From Scedosporium boydii (taxonomy: Eukaryota > Ascomycota > Sordariomycetes > Microascales > Microascaceae): a stretch of DNA of 34,051 nt. Below, piece after piece: positions 20,757 through 30,230 of this stretch; within the stretch, counting starts at the first letter, position 1; every line of letters starts with the position of its first letter. The stretch spans positions 1 through 34,051 of the forward strand of contig NJFT01000327.1 of NCBI GenBank assembly GCA_002221725.1, given 5' to 3'. A program made the translations under genes and the position numbers. The notes beneath the pieces are model-generated. The model searched no databases. It saw only the letters and a program-made list of their open reading frames with translations, and was not told the DNA's origin.

Positions 20757-23700
20757 CCGTCTTGGCCGGTTCACTCCACAAAGGAGCTGAGGTGAAGTGG
20801 ATCGTTGATATCGAGCTGATCCCCAATGGAATTGCCTCCGTCCGTCTTCATTTGTTGCGCCTAGTGGTATTAATGAATGATGAGATGCGAGCTGTTATTG
20901 CGTATAGAAATATATATGCACTCTTCAACCGAACAAAGTTGGAGAGACGGGCCGCCCCTGGGTCCCCCCTTTCTCCCTAAGGCCATGAAAATGTTTCTGG
21001 GGAGATTTGGACTTGAGGAGACCCCCAGTCTTAGTCCCGTCATGGTTTCTCGTTTCTGCGATATATATCTCGCTAGAAGATATAATGTGTGCACGAAAAG
21101 AAAAGAATAGGGATAGATTTTATACTTAGATTTCTCGGCATAGTTTATAGGAGCCTAAAAAATTGAACATATGTATGCTTTTCAACGGATTCACCTCTTC
21201 ATCTTAGCAAGCCAAAACCTAGGACGCAGCTCACGTTCGTTCATGCTTTCGCGAAACAACTTACAGCACAAAGGGTCTGCATCGCAGGTAGAAAAGAGAA
21301 GAGAAACCGCACAGGCGGTACTATATGTCATGTTAGCAAATCGGCAACACAAAAAATATTGAAACAGAACTTTAATGACAAATTATGTTTTACTATCAAA
21401 CCCATCTTATATACGATAGGTCTGAGCCGTTATCCTTAACCCCTAGCACTCAATATCAAGTTCCGTTGATACGTCGAGGCTCGGGAATATCTAACCAGAG
21501 CAGGGAGAACTTGGCCGCCTGGACTATGAAATCAGCAGTCAGGTCACTCTTTTAGAAACTCTACTATCACCCCCTGAACCACACTTCACCCATTAACCCT
21601 AACCCTATTTTCTTAATAGGTTTACATTTAGAGAGTGATTGCCCTAGTCCAGAGCCATAACTTCCTTATTTTCTAGGGATGCCTTATGTATACTTGGGTG
21701 ATTGCCGATGCCATTCAGAGCTTGCTTTATGTCAATCGCGGATTCCGAATGTTGCTGCCCTTGCACCGCATCCACTTAGTCTTGTTGAGTGGGAAAGTCT
21801 TGGGGTGCTTTCCAGGCTACACCTTCAAATAATCCCTCTCTGCATGTATTATACTTGAACGTTGAAGAATGGGAAAGTGCTTGATCTAACGATGCGATCG
21901 CTCATGGAGTAAGGACGTCTGCAGATGGAAACCTGGCTTTGAGAGGGAACTGCATTGTTCTGGGAGGATGCGCTGAGGCGACAAGGCAGAGATTTTGATA
22001 TGCCCAAAACGGGCGAAAAGATTATTAAAGTACAGAGCGAAGCCATTTCAGCCGTTTGGCTGAATGAGGAGCCAGTTACGTCGTCGTCGTACGCAGTACG
22101 TGGACGGGATGGCTGTGCTGCTGCATGAAACTGCATGTTTCTTGGACGGGGATGCCCGCCGATTAATTTTCATCGTCATCCTCTCTGCACAGCATCCACA
22201 AACGGCCGCCATGTCCACGTAATTGTTATGAGTTCTCCCTGAGGGATTCGTGAAAGAGACACGCAAGTCGAAAGAGAGGGGCAGAGGCAAGGCGTCAAGT
22301 ATAGGACTGCCTCAGTCCAAGTAACGAAAGAGAGTTGAAATCTTGACGGGCATAAAATGGACCTAAATTGGGCAGACTGGGGAATATGATATGCCTAGCT
22401 GTACCTGTACAAGTAAGGCTCTCTTTATTGAAAGCGGTTTGACATGAATGATGATGGGAAAGGCAATATTGGCTCTGGTCTAAGATTAGCAGAAAAGTCA
22501 ATGGCCAGGTTAGGCCTCAGCTCTTTGGAGAACGCCGTGCCTGAGGTGGCGCAGCCCGTTTCGACCCACTGGAGAGTCAGCTTCAGTGCTGTGCCTCGAT
22601 TCGCTGTTGCCTCCATGAAGAGGAATAAAGGTACATGTACTCGGTACACACGCGAGCATTGGCTCTTTCTAGTGTAGCCCGGTGCAGATACATGAAGGAG
22701 GATCAATGACAATTACATGCAGTCAACGGCTGCCAATTCCGAGGCATAAAATCGAGTCTCCCATGGCGATACGCGGAATACACAGTACAGTGGACATTCC
22801 AAGAAAAATGCAGTGGGTTTCCGGAACGGCTTTAGCAGCTCGCGTGGCTTGGACACGCTAAACAGCCACTTCGTCACTTGGCCTGGTGATCATTACTCTA
22901 ATCCGCATAACCTTTTGTGGGTAATGAGGTTGCCTGGGGCTGGCTGTGCACTAATAGCGTCCGGGATGTCTGTTTTCCGGGCAACTTGATGGATCAGTAC
23001 GACAATACAGAGAATACTGAGAGTATATCAATCTAGCCCAGGATGAATATTGATAGGACAGATTGGGGGATAACAACAATGAATATTGAAGGTCACAGCG
23101 GCCATAGGCAGAAGGAAAAAAAGATGTACCAAGGGGGCAGGCTTATGTAGTTTACTGTAGCCAAGACGTGGACAGGCAAACTGCAGACGAATAAGGGGGC
23201 TCAGACACGCCCCAGCAACCAAACTCGAAAATGCAGACAAGCCGCAGCGCAGCCTGGGCGGGTAATACTGGTAAACGACGAAGTAACACTACTCCGAAGA
23301 GGGTGGACAAGGGGGGTCAGCGCTGGAATTCGGAACCTGGTGTCTCAGGTACTCAATTCATATCAGGCTCATACAAAAGATACCCAACCCACATCGGAAT
23401 TGGGACCACGATCCCATCCCCGCCGTTGCACCGTCGCTGGGTCGCTGGGGTCTTCCTGTTTTAAGGCTCGCCTCGTGTCTGTCTGTCCAGTCCGAATCGA
23501 GCATTACGAACCTGAAGTAGTTGTACGAAGTATCCCGCAAGCCTCTCTCGCTCTGGTTGCCCGGTCCCAGTTCTTAGTTCGTTCCCTTCCCCATCATCAC
23601 CAAATCCACTTGACCTCCTCAGCCGCTTTTCTGCCCACGTTTGGTCTTTGTTTCCTTTCTCTCTTCCTTCCTTCCTCATTGTTTAGCCAGCGCGACTTCT

Positions 23701-24072
23701 TTCTTTTCCTCTTCCTTCCTCGTCCACAAAGCAATCAATTTCTTCTTTCGTGAACTTTTGACCTCATCGAGCTTGGCGCGTGGCATTGCTGGCTTTCGTT
23801 TCCCTTCTCCTTTAATCTTTTTTTCGTGTATCGAATTGGTTCCGTTTTTTCGACCACGCCAAACCCCCATCCATCCCCGAAAACGACAAATCGAGCGCAT
23901 CTTCTGTCACCCTCGATCGGAATTCCGACACGAACAGATCTTCCGCGAAATCGTCTAGAGGAGTAAAGTTAGAAATTGGGACTGGGAGAAAATTATCATC
24001 ATCACCGACATCGCAACAACAATCTAGCTTCGAGAAAGGAGACATAACCCTCGCTTCCTCACTCCGCCTATC
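20757..24072. other. Intergenic region of 3.3 kb between the MFS and MARVEL genes
   Basis: No gene seen. Bases 21110-21450 are somewhat AT-rich. A short telomere-like word lies at 21593-21607. The last part (about 23590-23870) is a pyrimidine-rich stretch dominated by CTT/TTCC words on the plus strand, typical of the start-site region and long leader of a highly expressed fungal gene. It directly precedes the MARVEL gene. Confidence 0.55.
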
Positions 24073-25102
24073 ATGGTGTCCCTCAGCAGCTTCAACCCCG
24101 ACAGGGTCCCATCGGCAAAACTGGCCGTCCACGGCCTCCAGATCCTCCTCGTCTTCGTCGCCTGGTGTCTCGAAATTGCCGTCTTCCGCGACAAAGACGC
24201 CAACATTAATGGCCAGAACGGTTGGGTCTTTGGTGTGGTACGTCTTGGCCCTCTCTCAAGATCTCATCTTGTTCACAAGCCAGAAAACGCTCCCTCTAAC
24301 CCTTCATCTCTTGTTTGCAGTGCTTCCTCACCATCCCCGCCTGGGTATTCCTCCTCATGACCCCCCGATGGGAACGAACCCGCCACCTCGCCGATCCCCG
24401 AGCCATGCTCATGATTGACGTCCTCTTCACCATCATCTGGCTCTCCGCTTTCGCCGCCCAAGCTGCCTACAACGGCGCCGGTCGCTGCGGCGGCGCCTGC
24501 GGTCCTAGCAAGGCCATCGTCGGTCTTGGCGTCATCGTCACGTATGCACAAACCTCCCCATTCCGTATTCATGTAAATTACATCAAGCTAACATTCTCCA
24601 TCTCAACAGCCTCCTCTGGATCCTCGCCGTCGTCATCAGCTTCTTCACCTACCACCACTGGAAACTTGATGGCTACCTCCCCGGCTACGACCACCGAAAG
24701 CTTCCCAACTCCAACAACATCGACCCCGACAAGGCCGCCTTCTCCATGGCCCCCCACGACGAGGAAGCCTACGCCCCCGTCAACATGGACGAGCGTGACC
24801 CCGGCCGCAACGACGACTACGCTAGTGGCGCGTACGGAGGCGCCCCCTACGGATCCAACGTCGGCGGCCGCACCGATCCTTACGACGATGACGAGACGCG
24901 GTACGATGGGTCCAACGTCGGGAGCATGAGCGGTCGTCATTCTGCGAGACCGAGCGCGCTTTTCGAGACGGACACGAGTTATGCTTCGCCTCACCATCCG
25001 TCGTCGAGCGTTGGCGGCTATGGTACGCCTACGCCTGATCCGTATGAGCAGCAGACTGGGCCTGTTAAGTTCCCGGCCGGTAACTACGATCGGGTTCACT
25101 GA
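24073..25102 (+). CDS. MARVEL-like four-transmembrane protein with a long cytosolic tail
   Basis: Exons 24073-24237, 24321-24541 and 24610-25102 join to 292 aa. Introns are 83 nt (donor GTACGT) and 68 nt (donor GTATGC). Hydrophobic segments lie at about 17-38, 52-68, 84-104 and 120-141. Short polar links follow the first two, and a Cys/Gly-rich loop (RCGGACG, about 110-116) sits before the fourth. After TM4 comes SFFTYHHWKLDGYLPGY, a juxtamembrane block I associate with fungal MARVEL-domain proteins. The remaining roughly 135 residues are hydrophilic, rich in Asp, Gly, Ser, Tyr and Pro, and probably disordered. MARVEL proteins sit in plasma-membrane or vesicle domains. No specific function can be given. 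The upstream leader is pyrimidine-rich. Reading through the introns shifts frame, so the splice sites are well supported. Confidence 0.85.
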
Positions 25103-25658
25103 GGGAGGCAGCATAAAACTCTAGTTTATTTTTTTGGCTTTCACCTCCCTTCCCTGCTGTCGGAGATCATCGTCGACGATGCAACTGCAGCCCCATTAGG
25201 GTTGCTCCTATTTTTACGGTTGGAAACCAAGTGTATATGGTATAGATTGGAGAGGCGAGAGGTCTGTAGAGGAGTCACGCATCATGCTCTGTTTGTTTAT
25301 CTGCCTCGTCCTTTTGCTTTGATAGGCTTCGATTGTTGGATCCTGGTGTTGGGGCGTCAAGTTTCTATTTTCAGTTTCCGTGTTTAAAGAGAGGCGAACA
25401 ATCAGTCATAAGATACCAAATAAAGGATAAATAGTTTTCACCAGCTCTTCAAGGTTTCCCATCCTAGCTTTTTTGTAATAACTCCTAAAAGCACAGCGAC
25501 TTTTCCCCCTTCCCCCTTCCGAGATTCCAAGGTAAGTAAGCCCAATGACAAAATAGAAATTCCAAACCAAAGATGCATATTTGCTTCATAACCTTGGCAA
25601 TTCTTGTTCGCAAACAGAATAACCGGGCGCTTCTCCTTTCCCTCGCGAACCATGCCCT
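25103..25658. other. Convergent 3' flanks of the MARVEL and NOP16 genes
   Basis: No gene seen. This is the space where the two genes' transcripts end facing each other. A frame at 25797-25438 (minus) only extends an alternative reading across the end of NOP16. Confidence 0.6.
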
Positions 25659-26489
25659 TCAATCCCTCCCCTCCTTCCATATCCGTATCCGCCGCCTGAT
25701 ATCCGCCTCCGTCTGCTGCATAGGATTCAACCTCCGATCCCTCGCCATCGCCCCCGTATTCTCCTCCCCATACCTCTCCACCAACCTCTCGATCCACTCC
25801 CTCTCCCTCTCGCTCTGGTGCCTAGGCTTCTTAACGACAGGCTGCGCAGCGAGTTCCTCCAGCTCCCTCACGACCTGCGTCTTCTTCATCTCCCGCTTCT
25901 CCTCCTCCGTGTCCTCGATACCGCCCCATTCATCGCCATCCTCTTCTTCCTCTTCCTCGGAGTCGTCGTCAAATTGGTTCAGCGGGTCGTTGAGTGGGTT
26001 TTTCTTGGCCGAGGAGCCGATTACGCGGATGATCCTGCCGGTGGCGTCCCTCTCGACTTTGACCTCGCTGATCACGGCGCCTTCGATGGATTGGATGGCT
26101 AGCGGTGTCTTGGGCTGGCGCGGGGGTTGGGAGGCGGTGGATGGGATGAGGGAGGAGGATGTGGATGTGCGGGCTTCGCGGAGGCGGGTGGCTTCGGAGA
26201 GGGAGAGCTCGGTGCCGCCGGTGGGACCCTTTAAGCGGGCGACGAGGCCAAGGCGGCGGTAGTTTTGGGAGAGTGTTTCCTTCTTGTTCCTGTTTAAAAA
26301 GGAAAAATAGCGTTAGCGTTTCCGCATTTTTGGGAGAGGATAATTTGAGGGCTGGGAGGTGAGTTTCACATACCAGTTCTTCGCAATGATACTGTTCCCT
26401 AGAGGGTTCAGCAGCTTCTTTTTCCGCTGGGGCTGTCTGATGGGCTGCTTCCCCGAGCGGTTCTTCTTCTTTTGTAAATCTCTGCCCAT
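25659..26489 (-). CDS. NOP16: Nucleolar protein 16 (60S ribosome biogenesis)
   Basis: Exons 26489-26374 and 26289-25659, with one 84-nt intron (donor GTATGT, acceptor AAACAG), join to 248 aa. Nop16 is a nucleolar assembly factor of pre-60S particles. The N terminus is basic and matches the family pattern: MGRDLQKKKNRSG, then RKKKLLNPLGNSIIAKNW. Across the splice it continues NKKETLSQNYRRLGLVARL. A central acidic run (DDDSEEEEEEDGDEWGG, about 160-176) follows. The C-terminal block SEREREWIERLVERYGEENT and MARDRRLNPMQQTEADIRRR is the Nop16 signature for contacts within the particle. Without the splice the LNP..NSIIAKNWNKKETL motif is split. It lies head-to-tail behind MCM5 on the same strand. 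Confidence 0.95.
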
Positions 26490-27091
26490 TTTTTATTTTA
26501 GTTTCCCCTTTCGCTCTGTCTGGAGTCGATCGGAGAGTGCAGGATTGATGTTCGAGGTGGATTGGTTTTGATGAGGGCAGAAAAAGTTAGGCGGTGGAAC
26601 CAAAAAAAAAAAAATAAAAATAAAAAATTCGAGGTGGGAATTTAGTCCCAGCCTTGGCTTGGTGGGGCATTTCGTAATTGGACGGGCTTTGGCGCTAGCG
26701 CAAGGCTACTCGAGATGCCGAAGTACTCTCTAGAGAATGAGAATGCCGGGTAGAGATCTAGCTGCGACACAGCAATGGACGAAAGGATATCGGTCTCTTC
26801 GACCTTATGATGATAGCTTTTTGCGCCGAGGCGTGAAGTACCGCCATCGAGGGATTCCGAGGACTGATTTTATCTGGGCTGTTCATTAGGTTGAAGAGCT
26901 CATGGCAGAGGACAGGCTAGATAGGTGTATGATTTCTTTTCCAGTCACTATCAAGATCCTTTTATTCCGAACTACCGATCATAATCAACGATAACAACGC
27001 CATCCCACTCCCACGACCGTCATTTCCAGCTGCTCATTACATGGAATCCGTTCGCTACCCTCACCTCCCAATCCCAAATCATTACAATCAT
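26490..27091. other. Intergenic region between MCM5 (3' side) and NOP16 (5' side)
   Basis: No gene seen. An A-rich tract with A13 and TAAAAA units (26600-26628) lies about 110 bases upstream of the NOP16 ATG, on the plus strand. In fungal promoters such poly(dA:dT) tracts often mark nucleosome-free regions. Confidence 0.6.
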
Positions 27092-29466
27092 CTAAACAGC
27101 ATTCCTATAAACCTGTTGCCCCTGATTCCTAAACATAATCGTATCCTTCCTCTGCATAATCAATAGCGTCCTATTAAGCGCCTGCTCACTAAACCCCTTG
27201 CCCTCCACCATCTCCCTCCTCAGCGTCGCCAAGCTCGTGCTCCAACCGATCGGCAACCTCCTCTTCAGCTCCCCCTCGAGCCTGTGCACCTCCTCGTTGA
27301 GCTCCTTGCTACCCTGGTTGCTGCCCTGGTTGACGGCGTCCATGGTCGAGCAGAGGAAGAGCCGGATGGCCTCGTCGACGTGGGCTTCCGTCGCGATGGG
27401 GGAGAGGGTGAGTTTGGCGAGGGCTTCGGTGATGCGGACGATGGCTTCGAGTTGGCGGACGGTGATGGGGATGGAAGAGCGGAGGTTGGTTTCCTTTTCG
27501 GCGGACTTGACTTGGCGGCGGATGGAGACGAAGTGGGATGAGAGCTTCTCGGCGGCCTCGGCGCTGAGGCGAGGTGCGCAACGGCTAAAGGGAGCCATCG
27601 GGTTAGTTCCAAGTTTGAGTAGGGGAGAGGTGTAGAGGCCGGTTAAGGGGGATATAATAAACTTACGACTTGCAGTAGCTCACATAGCGCTTCATCTTGT
27701 CGACAGGAATTTCCGCTTCAGAAGTCTCTTCGACGCGCTGGCCGCCCATCTGAATACCCATGACGTGCTTGGCAATCTTCTCGTCCCTAGCTCGTGTGTG
27801 CTCATCCTTAACGATGAAGATCATATCGAAACGAGACAAGATCGTCGTCTGGAAATCGATATTCTCTCCAGGAGACTTCATGTCGTCGTATCGGCCGAAA
27901 ATGGGATTAGCCGCTGCGAGCACCGACGTCCTCGCGTTGAGAATAGTCGTGATACCAGCCTTCGCGATGGAAATGGTCTGTTGCTCCATGGCCTCGTGGA
28001 TAGCCACGCGATCTTCGTCTCGCATCTTGTCGAACTCGTCGATACAGACGACACCGCCGTCGGCGAGCACCATGGCTCCACCCTCGAGATAGAATTCTCG
28101 CGTGGATTGGTCACGTTGGACGGAAGCTGTCAAACCGGCCGCCGACGAACCCTTGCCGGACGTGTAGATGGAGATGGGCGCCACCCGCTCGACGAACTTG
28201 AGGAGTTGGGACTTTGCTGTACCGGGGTCACCAAGGAGAAGAACGTTGATGTCGCCTCTGAGCTTCATGCCATCTGGCAAAATCTTCTTCGAGCCACCCA
28301 TGAGAAGACATAGGATGGCTTTCTTGATGTCCCGGTTTCCATAGATTGACGGCGCAATGCAGTCCGTAAGAACTTCGTAGATATCCTTCCGCCGGCTCAG
28401 CTCCAAGAATTCCTGTTCCTCCTCCTCAGAAAACACAGCGCTTCCCTTGGCAGTCTGATCGAGATCGGTCTGGATGCCGACCGCCCTAAGGTATGGTGTC
28501 CGAATGGCGACGGCGCCACTGGTCGCGTTGGTCTTGGAACCCTTGTTCTGGTAGATCGAGAAGATGCCCGTGATGGTGCAGCGGGAGCCAGGTACGACGC
28601 GGTTGGTAAGGTACCTGTCGGCGGAGATGAGGACGTGTCTGGGGAGCTCTCCCACGGGGACTTGGTCGGGAGCCTCCTGGAGTTTGATGATTTGCTGATC
28701 GACGAATTGAGACCGCTCGTGGATGACGAAGTAAGGGTCCATGGGGCATTTAGGGGTTGGGTCGTTTTGAACGCGGGTTCTCTCGCAAAGCCTTGGTAGA
28801 GTCACACCGGTAAAGCCACCGAGGATTGGTATTGTTTTGGAGTGTTGGCAGGTTCGGCACTGGGCGATGATAAGGGTAGCCTTGGAGGACATGACGGATG
28901 CTCCGATGACGATCCCTGGTACTCTGACGAGCCTCGAGATGGTCATAGAGTCGAGATTTCGAATTGAGGTATTGTCTGCATCGGAGTGAAGGAGGAGTTG
29001 ATGTTCGGGAAGGTCAACCTTGCCCTCGAGGGGGAAGATGATGCGCATCGAGCACTTCTTAAGTGCCGCCTCGAACTGGAAATTGCGTGTTAGAAGAGAG
29101 GGGAATACTTCCATTAAAAATCTATATTCTGAAGGACACACCAGAGGAATAATATCGCCCGGTTCATTGGTGAGCTTGTGCGCAAGCTCTTCATTGTAGT
29201 TGATGAGGTCATTGATGTCGACGTCGCAGTAGTACCGCTTCAACAGGGCATTCTCACGCAATTGATCTCTACACCGCCATTAGCACCCGTCGGTCCGGCG
29301 ACGCTGTAGCGCCAAGAGGTTCCTACCTGTATATGAACCGGTTGTCGAGTCTGAAGTTGAGGATGAAATTTTCGAGCTGTGCCTGGATCTGGAGAGGGGT
29401 GTCTTCACCACTCTCGTTGAAATTGGCGGCGAAGACGTGGGTCGAGAAGACCGACTGGCGATCCAT
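27092..29466 (-). CDS. MCM5: MCM2-7 replicative helicase subunit Mcm5 (Cdc46)
   Basis: Exons 29466-29327, 29268-29142, 29075-27667 and 27584-27092 join to 722 aa, normal for the family. Introns are 58, 66 and 82 nt. Mcm5 is one of six AAA+ ATPases loaded on origins in G1 that unwind DNA in S phase. The N domain has Cys162, Cys165, Cys186 and Cys199 as likely zinc ligands. The AAA+ core has Walker A GDPGTAKS (371-378), Walker B VVCIDEFD (431-438), sensor 1 [12 protein letters not shown] (475-486) and the arginine finger SRFD (503-506). The C-terminal part carries the helical lid and winged-helix region. The 66-nt second intron has no stop and keeps frame. I call it an intron because it has GTGTGT, CTAACAC and CAG signals and because removing it restores [16 protein letters not shown]-like sites lie about 185-220 bases upstream. 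Confidence 0.96.
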
Positions 29467-30230
29467 GGTGAAGATTTAGCCACTGATATGAGGGCGCTCG
29501 TCGTTATCCTTTAACTGGGAGAGGAAATACAGAGAACCTGATGTGGGCGTTGACTGCGAAGATCGAAAGTTGGCCAGGTGTTAATGTGGGGTGGGAGTGA
29601 CAACGATGGGATCAAAATGGCTGTTGGAGGGGAATGGAAGGGAAAGCACGACGCGAAAACGCGTCTAGATTGAAAAAAAGGACGCGCCTTCCCGCACCAC
29701 GAGTTTAAGTGGTTGCAGATCCACGCTCCTGGTCCAAGCGTCAAATTCCCCTGAAGCTTCCGTTGTCACATCCAAAGTCTCCAAGTACTGATCGATAGGC
29801 TTATCGTCACGTGCTTCCGGATAATTACTGGCGGAACTACGTAATCAAGCCTCGAGTGGAGGACAATTGCAGTTAGTTGCATTCCGAAGACGCCACAGCA
29901 GCTTCGCAGGGTTCTGAGATTGAAGGGAGGCTTGGCTGGGCTGAGGACGACGTGTACCTAGTCTGGAGTGCTGACCAGTATTGAAATATCCCAGCGAAAC
30001 AGTAATTCCAGATCCTCGAAGTCTTGCGGACGAGGTCATTGAACTACCTACGAACTCAAACGTCGCTGAAACCATTCGATAACCCTTCCCAGCGCATCCG
30101 CGTGGCCCTTTCCGTGCGCCCCCGAGAGATGTCTCCACGATAGCTGCTTTCGACCCAGCCGTCAATTTAACCGTTGTCGGCTTCCTCTTCCTCCCGCCGC
30201 CTCCTTCACTCAACCTTGCCATACCGGACT
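29467..30230. other. Divergent promoter region of MCM5 and VPS54
   Basis: No gene supported. It contains MCB-like sites (29650-29688) and a CACGTG palindrome at 29808-29813. A 125-codon minus frame (30222-29845) starting eight bases from the VPS54 ATG looks like chance. Confidence 0.6.
29650..29688. promoter_or_regulatory. Cluster of MCB-like (MBF-type) sites upstream of MCM5
   Basis: Within 39 bases there are GACGCGAAA (29650-29658), the palindrome ACGCGT (29659-29664, the MluI cell-cycle box) and GACGCGCC (29681-29688). They lie about 185-220 bases before the MCM5 ATG. In yeasts MBF (Mbp1-Swi6, Cdc10) binds ACGCGT to drive G1/S expression of replication genes, including MCM genes. The match of motif, clustering and gene function makes a regulatory role likely, though this is inferred. 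Confidence 0.6.

Noticed and set aside
24578..25114. 178-codon frame antisense to the MARVEL gene
   Set aside because: It is a Val/Arg-rich shadow of the Asp/Tyr/Gly-rich tail coding sequence and crosses an intron of the real gene.
29845..30222. 125-codon minus-strand frame between MCM5 and VPS54
   Set aside because: It starts eight bases from the VPS54 ATG on the opposite strand, lies in the shared promoter, has no recognisable domain and is basic, low-complexity sequence.
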